A DNA stretch of 64,000 nucleotides from HXMU1420-13 sp965229525 (GCA_965229525.1 OZ245886.1:3534001-3598000); one strand, 5' to 3'; shown: positions 54,821-64,000, counted from the first letter of the stretch. Notes: generated from the letters alone by a model not told the origin. Numbers and translations are program-made.

Positions 54821-54845
54821 CGAATGACGAATGACGAATGACGAA
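54811..54845 (+). repeat. Tandem heptamer (TGACGAA)x5 over the stop codon
   Basis: Five exact copies. The coding frame enters the first copy and ends at the TGA of the second. A heptamer is not a multiple of three, so a changed copy number alters only the 3' tail; the stop lies in the first two copies, so the protein end is probably stable. Confidence 0.85.
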
Positions 54846-54897
54846 CATAGAAATTCGATCGTCATCCTTCAATCGTTGTTGATCGTATTTTGTTTTG

Positions 54898-57800
54898 TTA
54901 TTTAATCAGCATCATCTGCTTTGTTTGAACGAAATTTCCCGCTCGTATTCGATATACATACAATCCTGTAGCCAGGTTTCCTGCATCAAATTGTACCGAG
55001 TGCCAACCTGCCTGTTTTAGATCATTTTCCAGAAGTGTGGCAACTTTTCGTCCTAACAAATTGAAGATTTCCAGACGAACATTGGCTGCCTCAGGTAAGC
55101 CAAATCGCAAGGTTGTACTTGGGTTGAAAGGATTAGGATAGTTTTGCGATAGTGTATAATCCACCGGTAACTCAATGAACAATTCACTAGACACTTTTTC
55201 AACGATGGTAAACTTAAATGGATCATCGTTCGAGTTAGAACCGAATGTGAATAGACTATCTGTATCTATGGCTACTACCTTCCAAAAGTATTCACCTATA
55301 CTCAGAGGTTCCAATAGAATTAATGTAGTATCGCTTGCTAATATTTCATCCACTAAGAGATTATTGAAAAGTGAATCTTCAGATAATCGATATCGATAAT
55401 AAACTTGATCAAACAAATCTGTATCGCTACTAGAAGTCCAGCTAAAAATTGGATTCACAGTCAGGGTATCAACACCATTTATCGGGCTTTGCAATTCAAA
55501 AGCTGTTGGTGGATCTAATTGTTGATTGATGATAAAAGTTTGGGTTTCACTCCAGTCAGATTCTAACCCTTCATCATCAACGGTCTTAACACGCCAGAAA
55601 TAGATTGACTCGTCTAACAAAGATTCAGTGTTTGTAGAATTGATACCAATTTCTGTTGTATCTGAATATTCGATACTAATGAAAGCATTATCATTAGAAA
55701 TTTCAACAATATACATCAGTCTGTCTGGTGTGTCACTGTAATCAATATCTATTGCGGTGTTCCAGCTTAAAGTTGGATTAAGACTACTAATTGTAATACT
55801 ATCGGCAGGAGTAAATCCGCTACTAACCAATCCAGGTGCATCGTTTTCTATATTCAATCTGAAATCCCAGGTATTAGACCACACGGAAGCTGAATCTTCA
55901 TTATCAACCGAGCGCACCCTCCAGAAATAGTGAATGTCATCCTCTAATTGATCTGCCCCATTCAAAGCACCAAGTCTGACTGCAAAAACGCTGTCTTCAT
56001 CGGAAGGATTTGATTGCAAATGGCTTATAAATTCACGCTTTGCTGTTCGTTGTAAAATGGTAGATAAGCCAATATCGGATTGATTGATCAACGGAAATTC
56101 AAATGATTCACTTATGTCCACCTGAACTTCATATAGTGGTCGAGGATCTTCAAACTCAACGGTATCTTTAGCTAATGACCAAACCAAATAAGTATTAAGG
56201 GTTGCCTCCACCCCGCGATTTGGAGCCAGAAGCACAGGTTGAGTTGGTGCAGCATCATTTACTGATTGCACTTCAATGTGAAGTGTATCGCTCACTTCAT
56301 ACTCTTCATCTTTCGCATTTATAATAATGGATTGAGTCCCATTCCAATTTGGAGCCGAAGTGACTAATAGTTCACCCACCTCCGATATTTCAAGATCAAT
56401 ATTTTCAGGGTCATTTTTAATCTCGAATATCAGTTCGCTATCAATATCATCGAAGTAATTGTTCAGGTTAATCAGGCTAAATTGATCTGCATCCTCAGCA
56501 ACACTGGTATCTGGTAGAAATTCAATTAGGAAAGGCGGGTCATTTACTGGATTTATTTTTCCACTGATAGTTAAAGAGTCAGTAGCTGAACTATCATCAA
56601 CTGCAATTACATTGAAACTAAAGCTACCATTTTGATCCTCTTTGGAATTTAGAGTGAGAACACCTTCTGCAATACCAGCACGAACAACTGAATTCTCATC
56701 AATATTAATTGAGAATCTGAGTGAATCATCAGGTAAATCAACATCAGAGAATAATGAATCTAAATGAGTGATTAGACTATCGCCGAAATCTTCTTCAAGA
56801 ATAATTTCATCTAACGTTTTACTTACAAAAGGAGCATCATTCAATGGCAAAATTATAATATCTAATGAATCTATTAAAGAGAATCCTAAAGAACTGACTT
56901 CTAAATTTAACTCAGCTTCACCATACCAATTGACATCAGAGCTAATGAATAAACTATCACCGACAAGTTGGAAATCAATTTCATCTGCATCAGTTACGAT
57001 GCTGTAGCTTATTGGAGAATCGACATCTCTATAAAAATCATTTAGTCTGATTGCTAAAGAGTCGATAACGTCTTCCGGTAAAATGATTGGTCCAGGTTCA
57101 ACGTACTTTTCCGGGGGATCGTCAACCGGTATTACTTGAATACTTCGTGATACCAATTCCGAAGAATCTTCATTACCAAATACCTGAAATGAAAAAATTT
57201 TTATAGATGTATTGGGATCGTCACTAACATTTGTGTACTCGATACCTCTAAATATTTGCTGATAAAATGCTGCCGAGGCAGATCCTGTAAACTTAAAAAT
57301 ACCCAACGAATCCGATGAGAATTGAACTGAATCTTGTAGATCACTTGTGAAATTCAATTGGTCTTCAGTCCCATAGATAAAGCCTTCAGTAGCTGCTACA
57401 ATGGCACTATCAATTTGGAAACCGCCTTCAGCGATTACTTTCAAAGAATCTGATATAATTGTTGACGGATCATTTTCAGTGAAAAGCAGGGTATCCGATT
57501 CTAAATTTGACAATCTTGGCGGATTTGTTACTAATATTTCTCTTGCAACGGCTATCCCCCATTCTCCAAATTCATTCTGAACACGAATATTCAATTGATA
57601 AGTGCCTCCGATCAAATCTTCTGTAATCAGAGTCACTACTTCTTCTAAATCCTGTGCATCGTTTAAGTCCAGAGGAGTAGCACTTCCAACTCCCGGGTCT
57701 TCATTAAAGAAATATTCGGCTGATACAACCAGGCTCACTGTATCCGCAGACTGATCCACAAAAATGATTTTATTGATTGGAATCCCCCAAACTCCATCCG

Positions 57801-58695
57801 TGGATTTCGCTCGTAGATACAACGTGTGTAGTCCAGCTGATAAATTCTCGGTCGTGATTTGTTGCATTAGCTCGACTTCTGACGCGTCTGAAACTTCAAC
57901 AGGTGTACCTAAACTAACTCCGGGATCTTCGTTGATAAAATATTCCAACGCATCCACCAACATAGTTTCCCCTTGATCTACAAAGAGTAGATGAGGCACG
58001 GGAATCCCCCAGTCTCCACCAGTGGATTTCGCTCGAATGTACAGCGTATGTAAACCTGTTGGTAACCCTGAAGTCATAAGATCTTGACTAATCTCGATTT
58101 CAACCTCATCTGAAACTTCAACAGGTGTACCTAAACCTACTCCGGGATCTTCGTTGATAAAATATTCCAATGCATCCACCAACATAGTTTCCCCTTGATC
58201 CACAAATAGTAGATGAGGCACGGGAATCCCCCAGTCTCCATCGGTAGATTTCGCTCGTAGATACAACGTGTGTAGTCCAGCTGATAAATTCTCGGTCGTG
58301 ATTTGTTGCATTAGCTCGACTTCTGACGCGTCTGAAACTTCAACAGGTGTACCTAAACTAACTCCGGGATCTTCGTTGATAAAATATTCCAACGCATCCA
58401 CCAACATAGTTTCCCCTTGATCTACAAAGAGTAGATGAGGCACGGGAATCCCCCAGGTATTATCACTGTCTTTTGCTCGCATGTATAAAGTGTGCAGACC
58501 ATTTACCAAGCTTGAGGTATTTATTGTCTCAGAGAAATTGATTTCAGTATCAGTAGAAAAAGAGCTAATACTATTTGCTGATCCAACTCCGGGATCTTCA
58601 TTAAAGAAGTATTCTATTTCTGTAATATTCTGAGCCAATATCTGGGCACTTGTAACCAGATAAAGAGCTCCTAAAATCATGAATAAACGTTTCAT
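54898..58695 (-). CDS. Very large secreted repeat protein with sorting domain
   Basis: 1265 residues. A signal peptide (KRLFMILGALYLVTSAQILAQ) is followed by five repeats of about 74-76 residues (core EYFINEDPGVGLGTP...LHTLYIRAKSTGGDWGIPVP). Cadherin-like and fibronectin-III-like domains follow (about 430-1165), and the type A sorting domain ends it (LSQNYPNPFNPSTTLRFGLP...MMLIK). It is probably a surface adhesin or a structural protein exported by the type IX system. Three repeats are nearly identical at the DNA level with 222-bp spacing, which points to recent duplication or conversion. It lies beside a beta-helix protein gene and the two may work together. Confidence 0.88.
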   Translation of the reverse strand: MKRLFMILGALYLVTSAQILAQNITEIEYFFNEDPGVGSANSISSFSTDTEINFSETINTSSLVNGLHTLYMRAKDSDNTWGIPVPHLLFVDQGETMLVDALEYFINEDPGVSLGTPVEVSDASEVELMQQITTENLSAGLHTLYLRAKSTDGDWGIPVPHLLFVDQGETMLVDALEYFINEDPGVGLGTPVEVSDEVEIEISQDLMTSGLPTGLHTLYIRAKSTGGDWGIPVPHLLFVDQGETMLVDALEYFINEDPGVSLGTPVEVSDASEVELMQQITTENLSAGLHTLYLRAKSTDGVWGIPINKIIFVDQSADTVSLVVSAEYFFNEDPGVGSATPLDLNDAQDLEEVVTLITEDLIGGTYQLNIRVQNEFGEWGIAVAREILVTNPPRLSNLESDTLLFTENDPSTIISDSLKVIAEGGFQIDSAIVAATEGFIYGTEDQLNFTSDLQDSVQFSSDSLGIFKFTGSASAAFYQQIFRGIEYTNVSDDPNTSIKIFSFQVFGNEDSSELVSRSIQVIPVDDPPEKYVEPGPIILPEDVIDSLAIRLNDFYRDVDSPISYSIVTDADEIDFQLVGDSLFISSDVNWYGEAELNLEVSSLGFSLIDSLDIIILPLNDAPFVSKTLDEIILEEDFGDSLITHLDSLFSDVDLPDDSLRFSINIDENSVVRAGIAEGVLTLNSKEDQNGSFSFNVIAVDDSSATDSLTISGKINPVNDPPFLIEFLPDTSVAEDADQFSLINLNNYFDDIDSELIFEIKNDPENIDLEISEVGELLVTSAPNWNGTQSIIINAKDEEYEVSDTLHIEVQSVNDAAPTQPVLLAPNRGVEATLNTYLVWSLAKDTVEFEDPRPLYEVQVDISESFEFPLINQSDIGLSTILQRTAKREFISHLQSNPSDEDSVFAVRLGALNGADQLEDDIHYFWRVRSVDNEDSASVWSNTWDFRLNIENDAPGLVSSGFTPADSITISSLNPTLSWNTAIDIDYSDTPDRLMYIVEISNDNAFISIEYSDTTEIGINSTNTESLLDESIYFWRVKTVDDEGLESDWSETQTFIINQQLDPPTAFELQSPINGVDTLTVNPIFSWTSSSDTDLFDQVYYRYRLSEDSLFNNLLVDEILASDTTLILLEPLSIGEYFWKVVAIDTDSLFTFGSNSNDDPFKFTIVEKVSSELFIELPVDYTLSQNYPNPFNPSTTLRFGLPEAANVRLEIFNLLGRKVATLLENDLKQAGWHSVQFDAGNLATGLYVYRIRAGNFVQTKQMMLIK
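57919..58460 (-). repeat. Near-identical 222-bp tandem units within the 54898 gene
   Basis: TCCGGGATCTTCGTTGATAA recurs at 57919, 58141 and 58363, exactly 222 bp (74 codons) apart. The first and third copies look the most alike, including 'GTGTGTAGTCCAGCTGATAA' at about 57827 and 58271, a 444-bp offset. Confidence 0.85.
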
Positions 58696-58743
58696 ACTAA
58701 GCCTCAGCTATAAAATAGATTTGATAGGTCAGCAACCTATTTT

Positions 58744-59730
58744 TTAATTTCCCTTGGCTTTGATCGTAGCATTAATGTTTTCCCCAGAACGAACTGAGGT
58801 TGGGGTGTTTAACCCGGTAATTGTTGGAAGTACAAGTTTTGTTACGTTATACGGTGTAACACCACCTGTTGGACCTATATCGGTACCATCGTTTCCACCA
58901 TTTAGAATGGCTGGTTCGCTTGGTGTTGGGTCCCATTGCTCATACCAATTATTGCTAGTTATATCTTCACTAGCCATGATATCTGATAATTCGAAAGAAG
59001 TAACAATATTTGAAGAACCAGTATTAGTGCCTGTTACTACATCTACATTTGCATAATTTGAAATAAAAATACTATTGTCAGTATCGCCATTTCCTTGGTA
59101 GAGAAATATATTGTTTGAATAGGTATTATTTGAACCAGTTAAAAATCTAATCCTAAATAAATTGTGATCTAAAACAGCATTATATGCTCTAAAATCAGCT
59201 TGTAAATCGATAATATTATTTGAATAGACTATTCCTGAAATATTTGTAAAGGAAGCAGATACACTTGTTGCTTCTATGAAATTTCGTCGCACTAAGACTG
59301 TCGATGAATTATCAGAAATAAAGATTCCAAATAAGTGTGAATCCTCAATAACTATATTTGAGACACTATTCATAGATATCGAACTGACTCTTATACCTTT
59401 AATTGTAATATTTTCAGAGTCTCCATCTATCCCCATATTTCCCACCAAACTATAGTAGGGAACTATTTCTGAGTTTAATTGCGCATTAAAACCTGCTCCA
59501 ACAATTGTAAGATTACTTTTCCCAGATATGGTAACTAAGCCATATGAAGTTGGACTAGGAACAATTTGAATGATATCACCTGAAGCAGCTGCATCTACCG
59601 CACTTTGAATGTCAGAGTACACATGATCACCGGTAGCTGCAGTGCCTGAATTGTTTACGATTAGTACATTTTGTGCTTGAAGGGAGATAGAAAAAATGAA
59701 AATAAAAAGAGTAGAAAGTGAAAATTTCAT
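58744..59730 (-). CDS. Secreted parallel beta-helix protein
   Basis: 328 residues. Signal peptide (KFSLSTLFIFIFSISLQAQ), then IVNNSGTAATGDHVYSDIQSAVDAAASGD, the usual entry to pectate-lyase-like helices. Short repeats rich in Asn, Ile and Ser (YSNNIIDLQADFRA, NNTYSNNIFLYQGNGD) run through the fold. There is no catalytic motif or sorting domain, and the tail ends INATIKAKGN. It could be a glycan-binding or structural partner of the downstream 1265-residue protein, 48 bp away on the same strand. Confidence 0.8.
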   Translation of the reverse strand: MKFSLSTLFIFIFSISLQAQNVLIVNNSGTAATGDHVYSDIQSAVDAAASGDIIQIVPSPTSYGLVTISGKSNLTIVGAGFNAQLNSEIVPYYSLVGNMGIDGDSENITIKGIRVSSISMNSVSNIVIEDSHLFGIFISDNSSTVLVRRNFIEATSVSASFTNISGIVYSNNIIDLQADFRAYNAVLDHNLFRIRFLTGSNNTYSNNIFLYQGNGDTDNSIFISNYANVDVVTGTNTGSSNIVTSFELSDIMASEDITSNNWYEQWDPTPSEPAILNGGNDGTDIGPTGGVTPYNVTKLVLPTITGLNTPTSVRSGENINATIKAKGN

Positions 59731-60010
59731 GGCGTGATTGTTAGATTGACGACTTAATTCTCAAGTGTAATTTGCCAAACCTAAAAACTCACCACATACC
59801 TATGCGGTAATCTATTTTCTTAAAAAAAACTAAAAACACGAATGGGCTCCAATTTCCTACTCAGATAAGAAATCAGTTTATTTGCTCAGGAAAATAGATT
59901 TTTGTGAATTGGTAAAGAATCGTCCAGTCTAAACTTTTGCAGAATCTTTTTATAATTCATACTTATTACTTGGAGGTAATAGAGAGGACACAATTTTAAA
60001 ATAAACGCTA

Positions 60011-61783
60011 TTAGCTAACTGCTTGTTCCTTGTACTGCAATTCATACAATCGACGATATATCCCTTCTTCCACTTTAACTAACTCTTTATGAGAGCCCTT
60101 CTCTCTAATCTCCCCTTTATGCATCACTAGAATAGTATCTGCGTGTTGAATAGTGGATAATCTATGAGCAATTACAATGGAAGTTCTTCCCTCCATCATT
60201 TTTGCACTGGCTTCTGTAACGAGTGATTCTGTTTCAGAATCTACACTTGATGTAGCCTCATCAAGCACTAAAATCTTGGGATCGAACACCATCGCTCGTA
60301 CGAAACAGATCAACTGTTTTTGACCCATAGAAAGTGACTTACCTTGTTCTTTTAATAGGTAATCATATTTTCCTGGCAGTTTTTCTATAAACCGGTGGGC
60401 TTCTACTTGATGCGCTGCTTCAATCACTTGTTCTCTTGAAATTCCTTCTTCTCCGAGTGTGATATTGTCTATGATGGAACCAGTAAATAAAGTGTGATCT
60501 TGTAGAACCAGTGAGAAATAGTATCTGAGATCGGATAGTGCGAGTTCCTTGATATCAACTCCATCTAGTTTAATTGAACCTTTTTGGATTTCGTAAAATC
60601 GAAGTAAAAGATTAATGATAGTCGTTTTACCAGCTCCTGTTGCTCCAACTATGGCAATATTCTCCCCGGGTTTGGCTGTAAATGAAACATCTCGAAGAAC
60701 CCAGTCTTCATTCTCATTGTATTTGAACCACACATTTTCAAAGCTGATCTCTCCTTTCGGATGTTCGATTTTACGAGGCTCATCAACTTCAATTACTTCA
60801 GTATCAGTATCCATTATACTGAAAATTCGTTCTGAGGAAGCTAAGGCAGATTGAAGCGTATTGAACTTTTCAGAAAGTCCACGAATTGGCATAAAGAATT
60901 GACGAGCATATTGAATAAAAGCCAGAAGCACACCAAAAGTTACCCCTCCCATCATCGCTCTACCGCCCCCATACCAGACAATAAGTGCCATTGCAAAACT
61001 TGAGAAGACTTCTACCAGTGGCCAAAAAATTGAGAAATAGAAGATGGTCTCAACATGAGCTTCGCGATGAGCAGCATTAATCTTCTTGAATTTTTCTTGC
61101 TGTTTCTTCTCGCGATTGAACAACTGAACGATGTCCATCCCATTTATATGTTCTTGAACAAAAGAATTGAGATTTGATATCTGATCTCGAACATTCAGGA
61201 AGGCGACTCTAACTTTTTCTTTAAACCAAAATGTCGCATAAAATAGAATTGGAAGTACAGCAATGGTAACTAAGCTTAGTTCCCAATTCATGCTGAACAT
61301 GAAATAGAGAATAAAAATGATGCGAAACATATCGCCAATAATGGCTACAACACCATCTGAAAGTAACTCAGAAAGAGCTTCTACATCACTAGTTGTTCGC
61401 GTTATTAATCGCCCAATTGGATTCTTATCAAAGAACTGTACGTGCAGAGATTTTATCTTTTCAAAAATGGCATTTCGAAGTGAATAAAGGGTGCCTTGTC
61501 CGAACCACCTTGTGAGATAGGTGTTTGTCATTAATAATAAAAACTCACCAATTAGTGCCCCGAATAGCAGAAGAATGATACTCATTAATCCTTCGAAGTC
61601 ACCAACTGCAATATGATCGTCTATTGCGATCTGGGTAAGTTTAGGCCGAATAGTACCTAGAAAAGACGAGGCTAATGTAAGTACTACAGCAAGGAGTACA
61701 TAAAAGCGGTATGGCTTAACAAAAAAGTAAAGCCGTTTGATAAGAGTTCTATCAACGGCTTTATACTTTGTGTCTTTACTCAT
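60011..61783 (-). CDS. ABC transporter half-subunit (exporter type, permease plus ATPase)
   Basis: 590 residues. Six membrane helices (about 1-320, with NPIGRLITRTTSDVEALSELL on a cytoplasmic loop) are followed by an ATPase with Walker A GATGAGKTT, Q-loop, signature LSMGQKQL and Walker B ILVLDEATSSVD. This is the MsbA/BmrA-type layout. The partner half-subunit is probably the ATPase cut by the window edge (63276-64000), with the RNase Z-like gene between them. The signature differs (LSMGQ here, LSGGQ in the partner), as in heterodimers with one weak site. Substrate: drug, lipid or peptide, not decided. Confidence 0.92.
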   Translation of the reverse strand: MSKDTKYKAVDRTLIKRLYFFVKPYRFYVLLAVVLTLASSFLGTIRPKLTQIAIDDHIAVGDFEGLMSIILLLFGALIGEFLLLMTNTYLTRWFGQGTLYSLRNAIFEKIKSLHVQFFDKNPIGRLITRTTSDVEALSELLSDGVVAIIGDMFRIIFILYFMFSMNWELSLVTIAVLPILFYATFWFKEKVRVAFLNVRDQISNLNSFVQEHINGMDIVQLFNREKKQQEKFKKINAAHREAHVETIFYFSIFWPLVEVFSSFAMALIVWYGGGRAMMGGVTFGVLLAFIQYARQFFMPIRGLSEKFNTLQSALASSERIFSIMDTDTEVIEVDEPRKIEHPKGEISFENVWFKYNENEDWVLRDVSFTAKPGENIAIVGATGAGKTTIINLLLRFYEIQKGSIKLDGVDIKELALSDLRYYFSLVLQDHTLFTGSIIDNITLGEEGISREQVIEAAHQVEAHRFIEKLPGKYDYLLKEQGKSLSMGQKQLICFVRAMVFDPKILVLDEATSSVDSETESLVTEASAKMMEGRTSIVIAHRLSTIQHADTILVMHKGEIREKGSHKELVKVEEGIYRRLYELQYKEQAVS

Positions 61784-61792
61784 TTATGATGT

Positions 61793-63205
61793 CTAGAAAC
61801 GATCGAAATCGTCGTAAGAAGTTCTTGGGCTATTAGATCTGCTAGGCATTTTCTCACCTGAATTATCGTCGCGGTTATAATTGCTACTGCCATATCTACG
61901 ATCGCCCGAAGGTTTGTCCTGGCCACCTCTATAACCGCCTCCACCGCTTCTGTAGCCTCCACTACTACGATCATTATCATATCGACCACCGCCGCCGCGG
62001 TAACCACCACCTCCACCACCGCTTCGGTAACCTCCACCTCCGCGATCGTTATCATAACGGCCACCACTACTTCGGTAGCCTCCGCCACCTCGATCATTAT
62101 CATAACGACCACCGCCGTGTTGCTTTCTTTGTCGGAAGTTTCTATTTCCTCCACCTCCACGGTGATCTCTTCCACCTCCTCTACTATCTCGACCCCCTGG
62201 ACGACCTCTGCCATAACCACCACGAGAATCTTCTTTCTTAGTTAAATCTTTCAATTCAACTTTTGGATCAACGATACCGCGTTCATGTGTTGGGTCAGTG
62301 AAAATTGGACGTAATTCGTTAGCTAACCAGGTAGGATAGAATGCATCACGTGCTTCTTTAAGTAGTACGTGTAGATTGGTGTATCTTGCAGAGAAATGAC
62401 CTATTACTAGCAATTTAGTCTGTGCTTCGTTAGCAACTCTTGCAGCATCAAGTGCAGTTGAATGGCCGGTTTCTTTGGCTTTATCAGCTAGTTGAGAGCT
62501 AAAAGTGGCCTCATGAAACAGAATATTTGTATTCATTGCTAACTTTACCGCATTTGGACAGTATTCAGTATCTGTTACGTAAGCAAAGCTATCACCAGGA
62601 CGTGGGTGCCCAACTATTTCATAAGCTTCCACTTCAGTACCGTCGTCTAACTTAACGCTGTTACCGGCTTTCAATTCCTTAAATTGCTCGTCCGATGTAA
62701 TTCCAAACGATGCGGCTTTTCCAGCATCAACCTTACCTGGTTTGTCTTTCTCCTGAAATCTAAATCCTAAACAGAATCGTTTATGTTTTAGCGGTCTGGC
62801 CTCTACATAATATTCTTCTTCATCAAGGACTCTTTGCTCATCGATATCCTCTGCTACCTCAACAAAATTAATATCGAAACTTAGTTCAACACCTGAAAAA
62901 TTGAGATTCCATTCTACATATTCTTTAATGCCTTTTGGACCTACAATATTGATTTCTTTCTCTCTTCTTTGTAACTGAAGTGTGGATAATAAACCCATTA
63001 ATCCTGAATAGTGATCAACATCGAAGTGGGATATGAAGATGCTGTCAATTTTTGAGCGTTTAAGCCCAGCTTGAAGCATTCTCATTTGGGCGTTTTCGCC
63101 GCAATCGAATAAATAAACGCTTCCTTCTCTCCAAAGTGCTACTGATGGTAGGTGTCTAATAGCTGTTGGTGTGGCGGATGCTACGCCTAATGGTACTACA
63201 ATCAT
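61793..63205 (-). CDS. rnz: Ribonuclease Z-like metallo-beta-lactamase protein with Arg/Gly-rich tail
   Basis: 470 residues. The first 325 form an RNase Z-type domain with YLFDCGENAQMRML, the later LFHEATF and VIGHFSARYT. The first metal motif is His60-Phe-Asp62-Val-Asp64-His65, that is HxDxDH; RNase Z normally has HxHxDH. The remaining 145 residues are a low-complexity tail of RGG/RGG-Y-type repeats (RYDNDRGGGGYRSGG and similar), a usual RNA-binding disordered sequence. RNase Z matures tRNA 3' ends. The changed metal ligand and the tail are unusual, so activity may differ. It begins 71 bp after the upstream ABC gene and ends 10 bp before the next. Confidence 0.88.
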   Translation of the reverse strand: MIVVPLGVASATPTAIRHLPSVALWREGSVYLFDCGENAQMRMLQAGLKRSKIDSIFISHFDVDHYSGLMGLLSTLQLQRREKEINIVGPKGIKEYVEWNLNFSGVELSFDINFVEVAEDIDEQRVLDEEEYYVEARPLKHKRFCLGFRFQEKDKPGKVDAGKAASFGITSDEQFKELKAGNSVKLDDGTEVEAYEIVGHPRPGDSFAYVTDTEYCPNAVKLAMNTNILFHEATFSSQLADKAKETGHSTALDAARVANEAQTKLLVIGHFSARYTNLHVLLKEARDAFYPTWLANELRPIFTDPTHERGIVDPKVELKDLTKKEDSRGGYGRGRPGGRDSRGGGRDHRGGGGNRNFRQRKQHGGGRYDNDRGGGGYRSSGGRYDNDRGGGGYRSGGGGGGYRGGGGRYDNDRSSGGYRSGGGGYRGGQDKPSGDRRYGSSNYNRDDNSGEKMPSRSNSPRTSYDDFDRF

Positions 63206-63275
63206 TTTTTTTCTCCCAATTACCGGGGTATGTCGCGGTCAACGACACACACGTATGGTTCTTTATTTTATTAAG

Positions 63276-64000
63276 TTAGATTTGTGCTAGTTCTTGTTCA
63301 AGTATTTGTTTTTTATACATAGCCTTATAGTGACCGTCGTATTCTAAAAGCTCTTCATGAGTTCCTTGTTCTACAATCTGACCATTCTCTAGATAAAATA
63401 TTCTGTCTGCATCTTTAATGGTCGATATTCTGTGGCTGATAGTAATCGTTGTTCTGTCGCCCAGCTCCTGTTCTAAGTTCTTCAGTATTGCGTCTTCTGT
63501 CTTTGTATCTACTGCACTCAAAGAATCGTCAAATATAAGCATTCTCGGACTTTTTATTAATGCTCGGGCAATCGCTGTCCTCTGCTTCTGTCCTCCGGAT
63601 AGTGTAATTCCCCGCTCTCCGAGCATAGTCTTAAATTTTTTCTCAAATTCCAAAATATTCTCTTTAACCATTGCTAATCCGGCTGCTTTTTCAATTTGGT
63701 CTTCTGATGCCTCTTCCACACCAAACGCAATATTATCTCCAATCGTATCTGAGAATAAAAAAGTTCCCTGAGGTACATACCCGGTGCTTCTACGCAGTTC
63801 ATTTAGACTAATATCTTTCACTGATTTTCCATCAATTAGTACCTCTCCTTCTGTTGGATCAAAAATCCGGGGAATTAATTGAACTAAAGTAGTTTTTCCT
63901 GATCCTGTTCGGCCAACGATTGCGATATTTTCACCAGCCTTAATATTGAGGTTCAGGTTTTTAATCACATATTCGTCTGAATCGGGGTACTTAAACCATA
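63276..64000 (-). CDS. ABC transporter half-subunit, C-terminal ATPase part, cut by window edge
   Basis: The frame continues in the same phase to the edge (WFKYPDSDEYVIKNLNL), so the start lies outside. Walker A GRTGSGKTTL, then the D-loop region FDDSLSAVDTKTED and signature LSGGQKQR. The segment GYVPQGTFLFSDTIGDNI is typical of exporter ATPases. It is probably the second half of a heterodimeric exporter with the subunit at 60011-61783. About 241 codons are visible. Confidence 0.88.
   Translation of the reverse strand, partial: WFKYPDSDEYVIKNLNLNIKAGENIAIVGRTGSGKTTLVQLIPRIFDPTEGEVLIDGKSVKDISLNELRRSTGYVPQGTFLFSDTIGDNIAFGVEEASEDQIEKAAGLAMVKENILEFEKKFKTMLGERGITLSGGQKQRTAIARALIKSPRMLIFDDSLSAVDTKTEDAILKNLEQELGDRTTITISHRISTIKDADRIFYLENGQIVEQGTHEELLEYDGHYKAMYKKQILEQELAQI

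Noticed and set aside
61780..62223. A 147-codon frame rich in Val, Ala and Glu
   Set aside because: It is an alternative frame of the repetitive RGG-coding tail of rnz, with the low-complexity composition expected from such a repeat.
1..64000. tRNA or rRNA genes
   Set aside because: I saw no cloverleaf with a GGTTCGA-type T-loop in the spacers and no rRNA-like conserved blocks; a covariance-model search would be needed to be certain.

Overview
The window looks like a piece of chromosome from a member of the Balneolota/Rhodothermota branch of the Bacteroidota-like bacteria (Balneola or Gracilimonas type). I infer this from three secreted proteins that end in the 'NYPNPFNP...' type A sorting domain, from an AT-rich genome in which most genes lack a strong Shine-Dalgarno site, from the gene orders rimP-nusA-infB-rbfA-truB-ribF and prfB-nadB-coaE-fbp, and from marine-type polysaccharide enzymes (GH13, GH16) and S9/M16 peptidases. 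No rRNA, tRNA, CRISPR array, insertion sequence or complete prophage was found.

Layout. 1-2.6 kb: an S9 peptidase cut by the window edge. 2.6-6.6 kb: a repeat-rich accessory stretch with two small GIY-YIG nuclease genes, an amino-acid permease fused to a TrkA/RCK regulatory domain, and many short hairpin elements bounded by ACAG and GAC, often in inverted pairs about 50 bp apart. 6.6-11.4 kb: anaerobic pyruvate module (pflA, pflB, OFA-family carrier). 11.5-14.4 kb: SatD-like protein, small membrane protein and a 600-residue protein of unknown function. 14.5-20.5 kb: a decaying stretch. It holds an alpha-amylase interrupted by one in-frame TAG, a YhhN-type gene broken by a one-base frameshift and a small gene with two in-frame stops, next to an intact ECF sigma gene and holA. 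20.5-25 kb: MFS transporter, bactofilin, YfcC carrier and two small hypotheticals. 25-33 kb: asnS, M16 peptidase, pnp, rpsO, katG. 33-36.3 kb: sugar symporter, VOC and Dabb proteins, GH16 lipoprotein. 36.4-44.3 kb: the translation operon rimP to ribF, followed downstream by a two-gene endolysin/holin lysis cassette with no other phage genes. 44.4-49.5 kb: secreted beta-propeller proteins. 49.5-53.9 kb: prfB (with its +1 programmed frameshift), nadB, coaE, fbp. 54-59.7 kb: DUF883-like and molybdenum-carrier-like proteins, then a 1265-residue secreted repeat protein and a beta-helix protein. 60-64 kb: two ABC exporter half-subunits flanking an unusual RNase Z.

The best candidates for something little described are: (1) the GIY-YIG genes with their hairpin family, which resemble REPIN/RAYT systems but with a different nuclease; (2) the RNase Z-like protein whose metal motif is HxDxDH and which carries a long Arg/Gly-rich tail; (3) the free-standing holin/endolysin pair after ribF. 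Everything here comes from reading the sequence; no database search was run.
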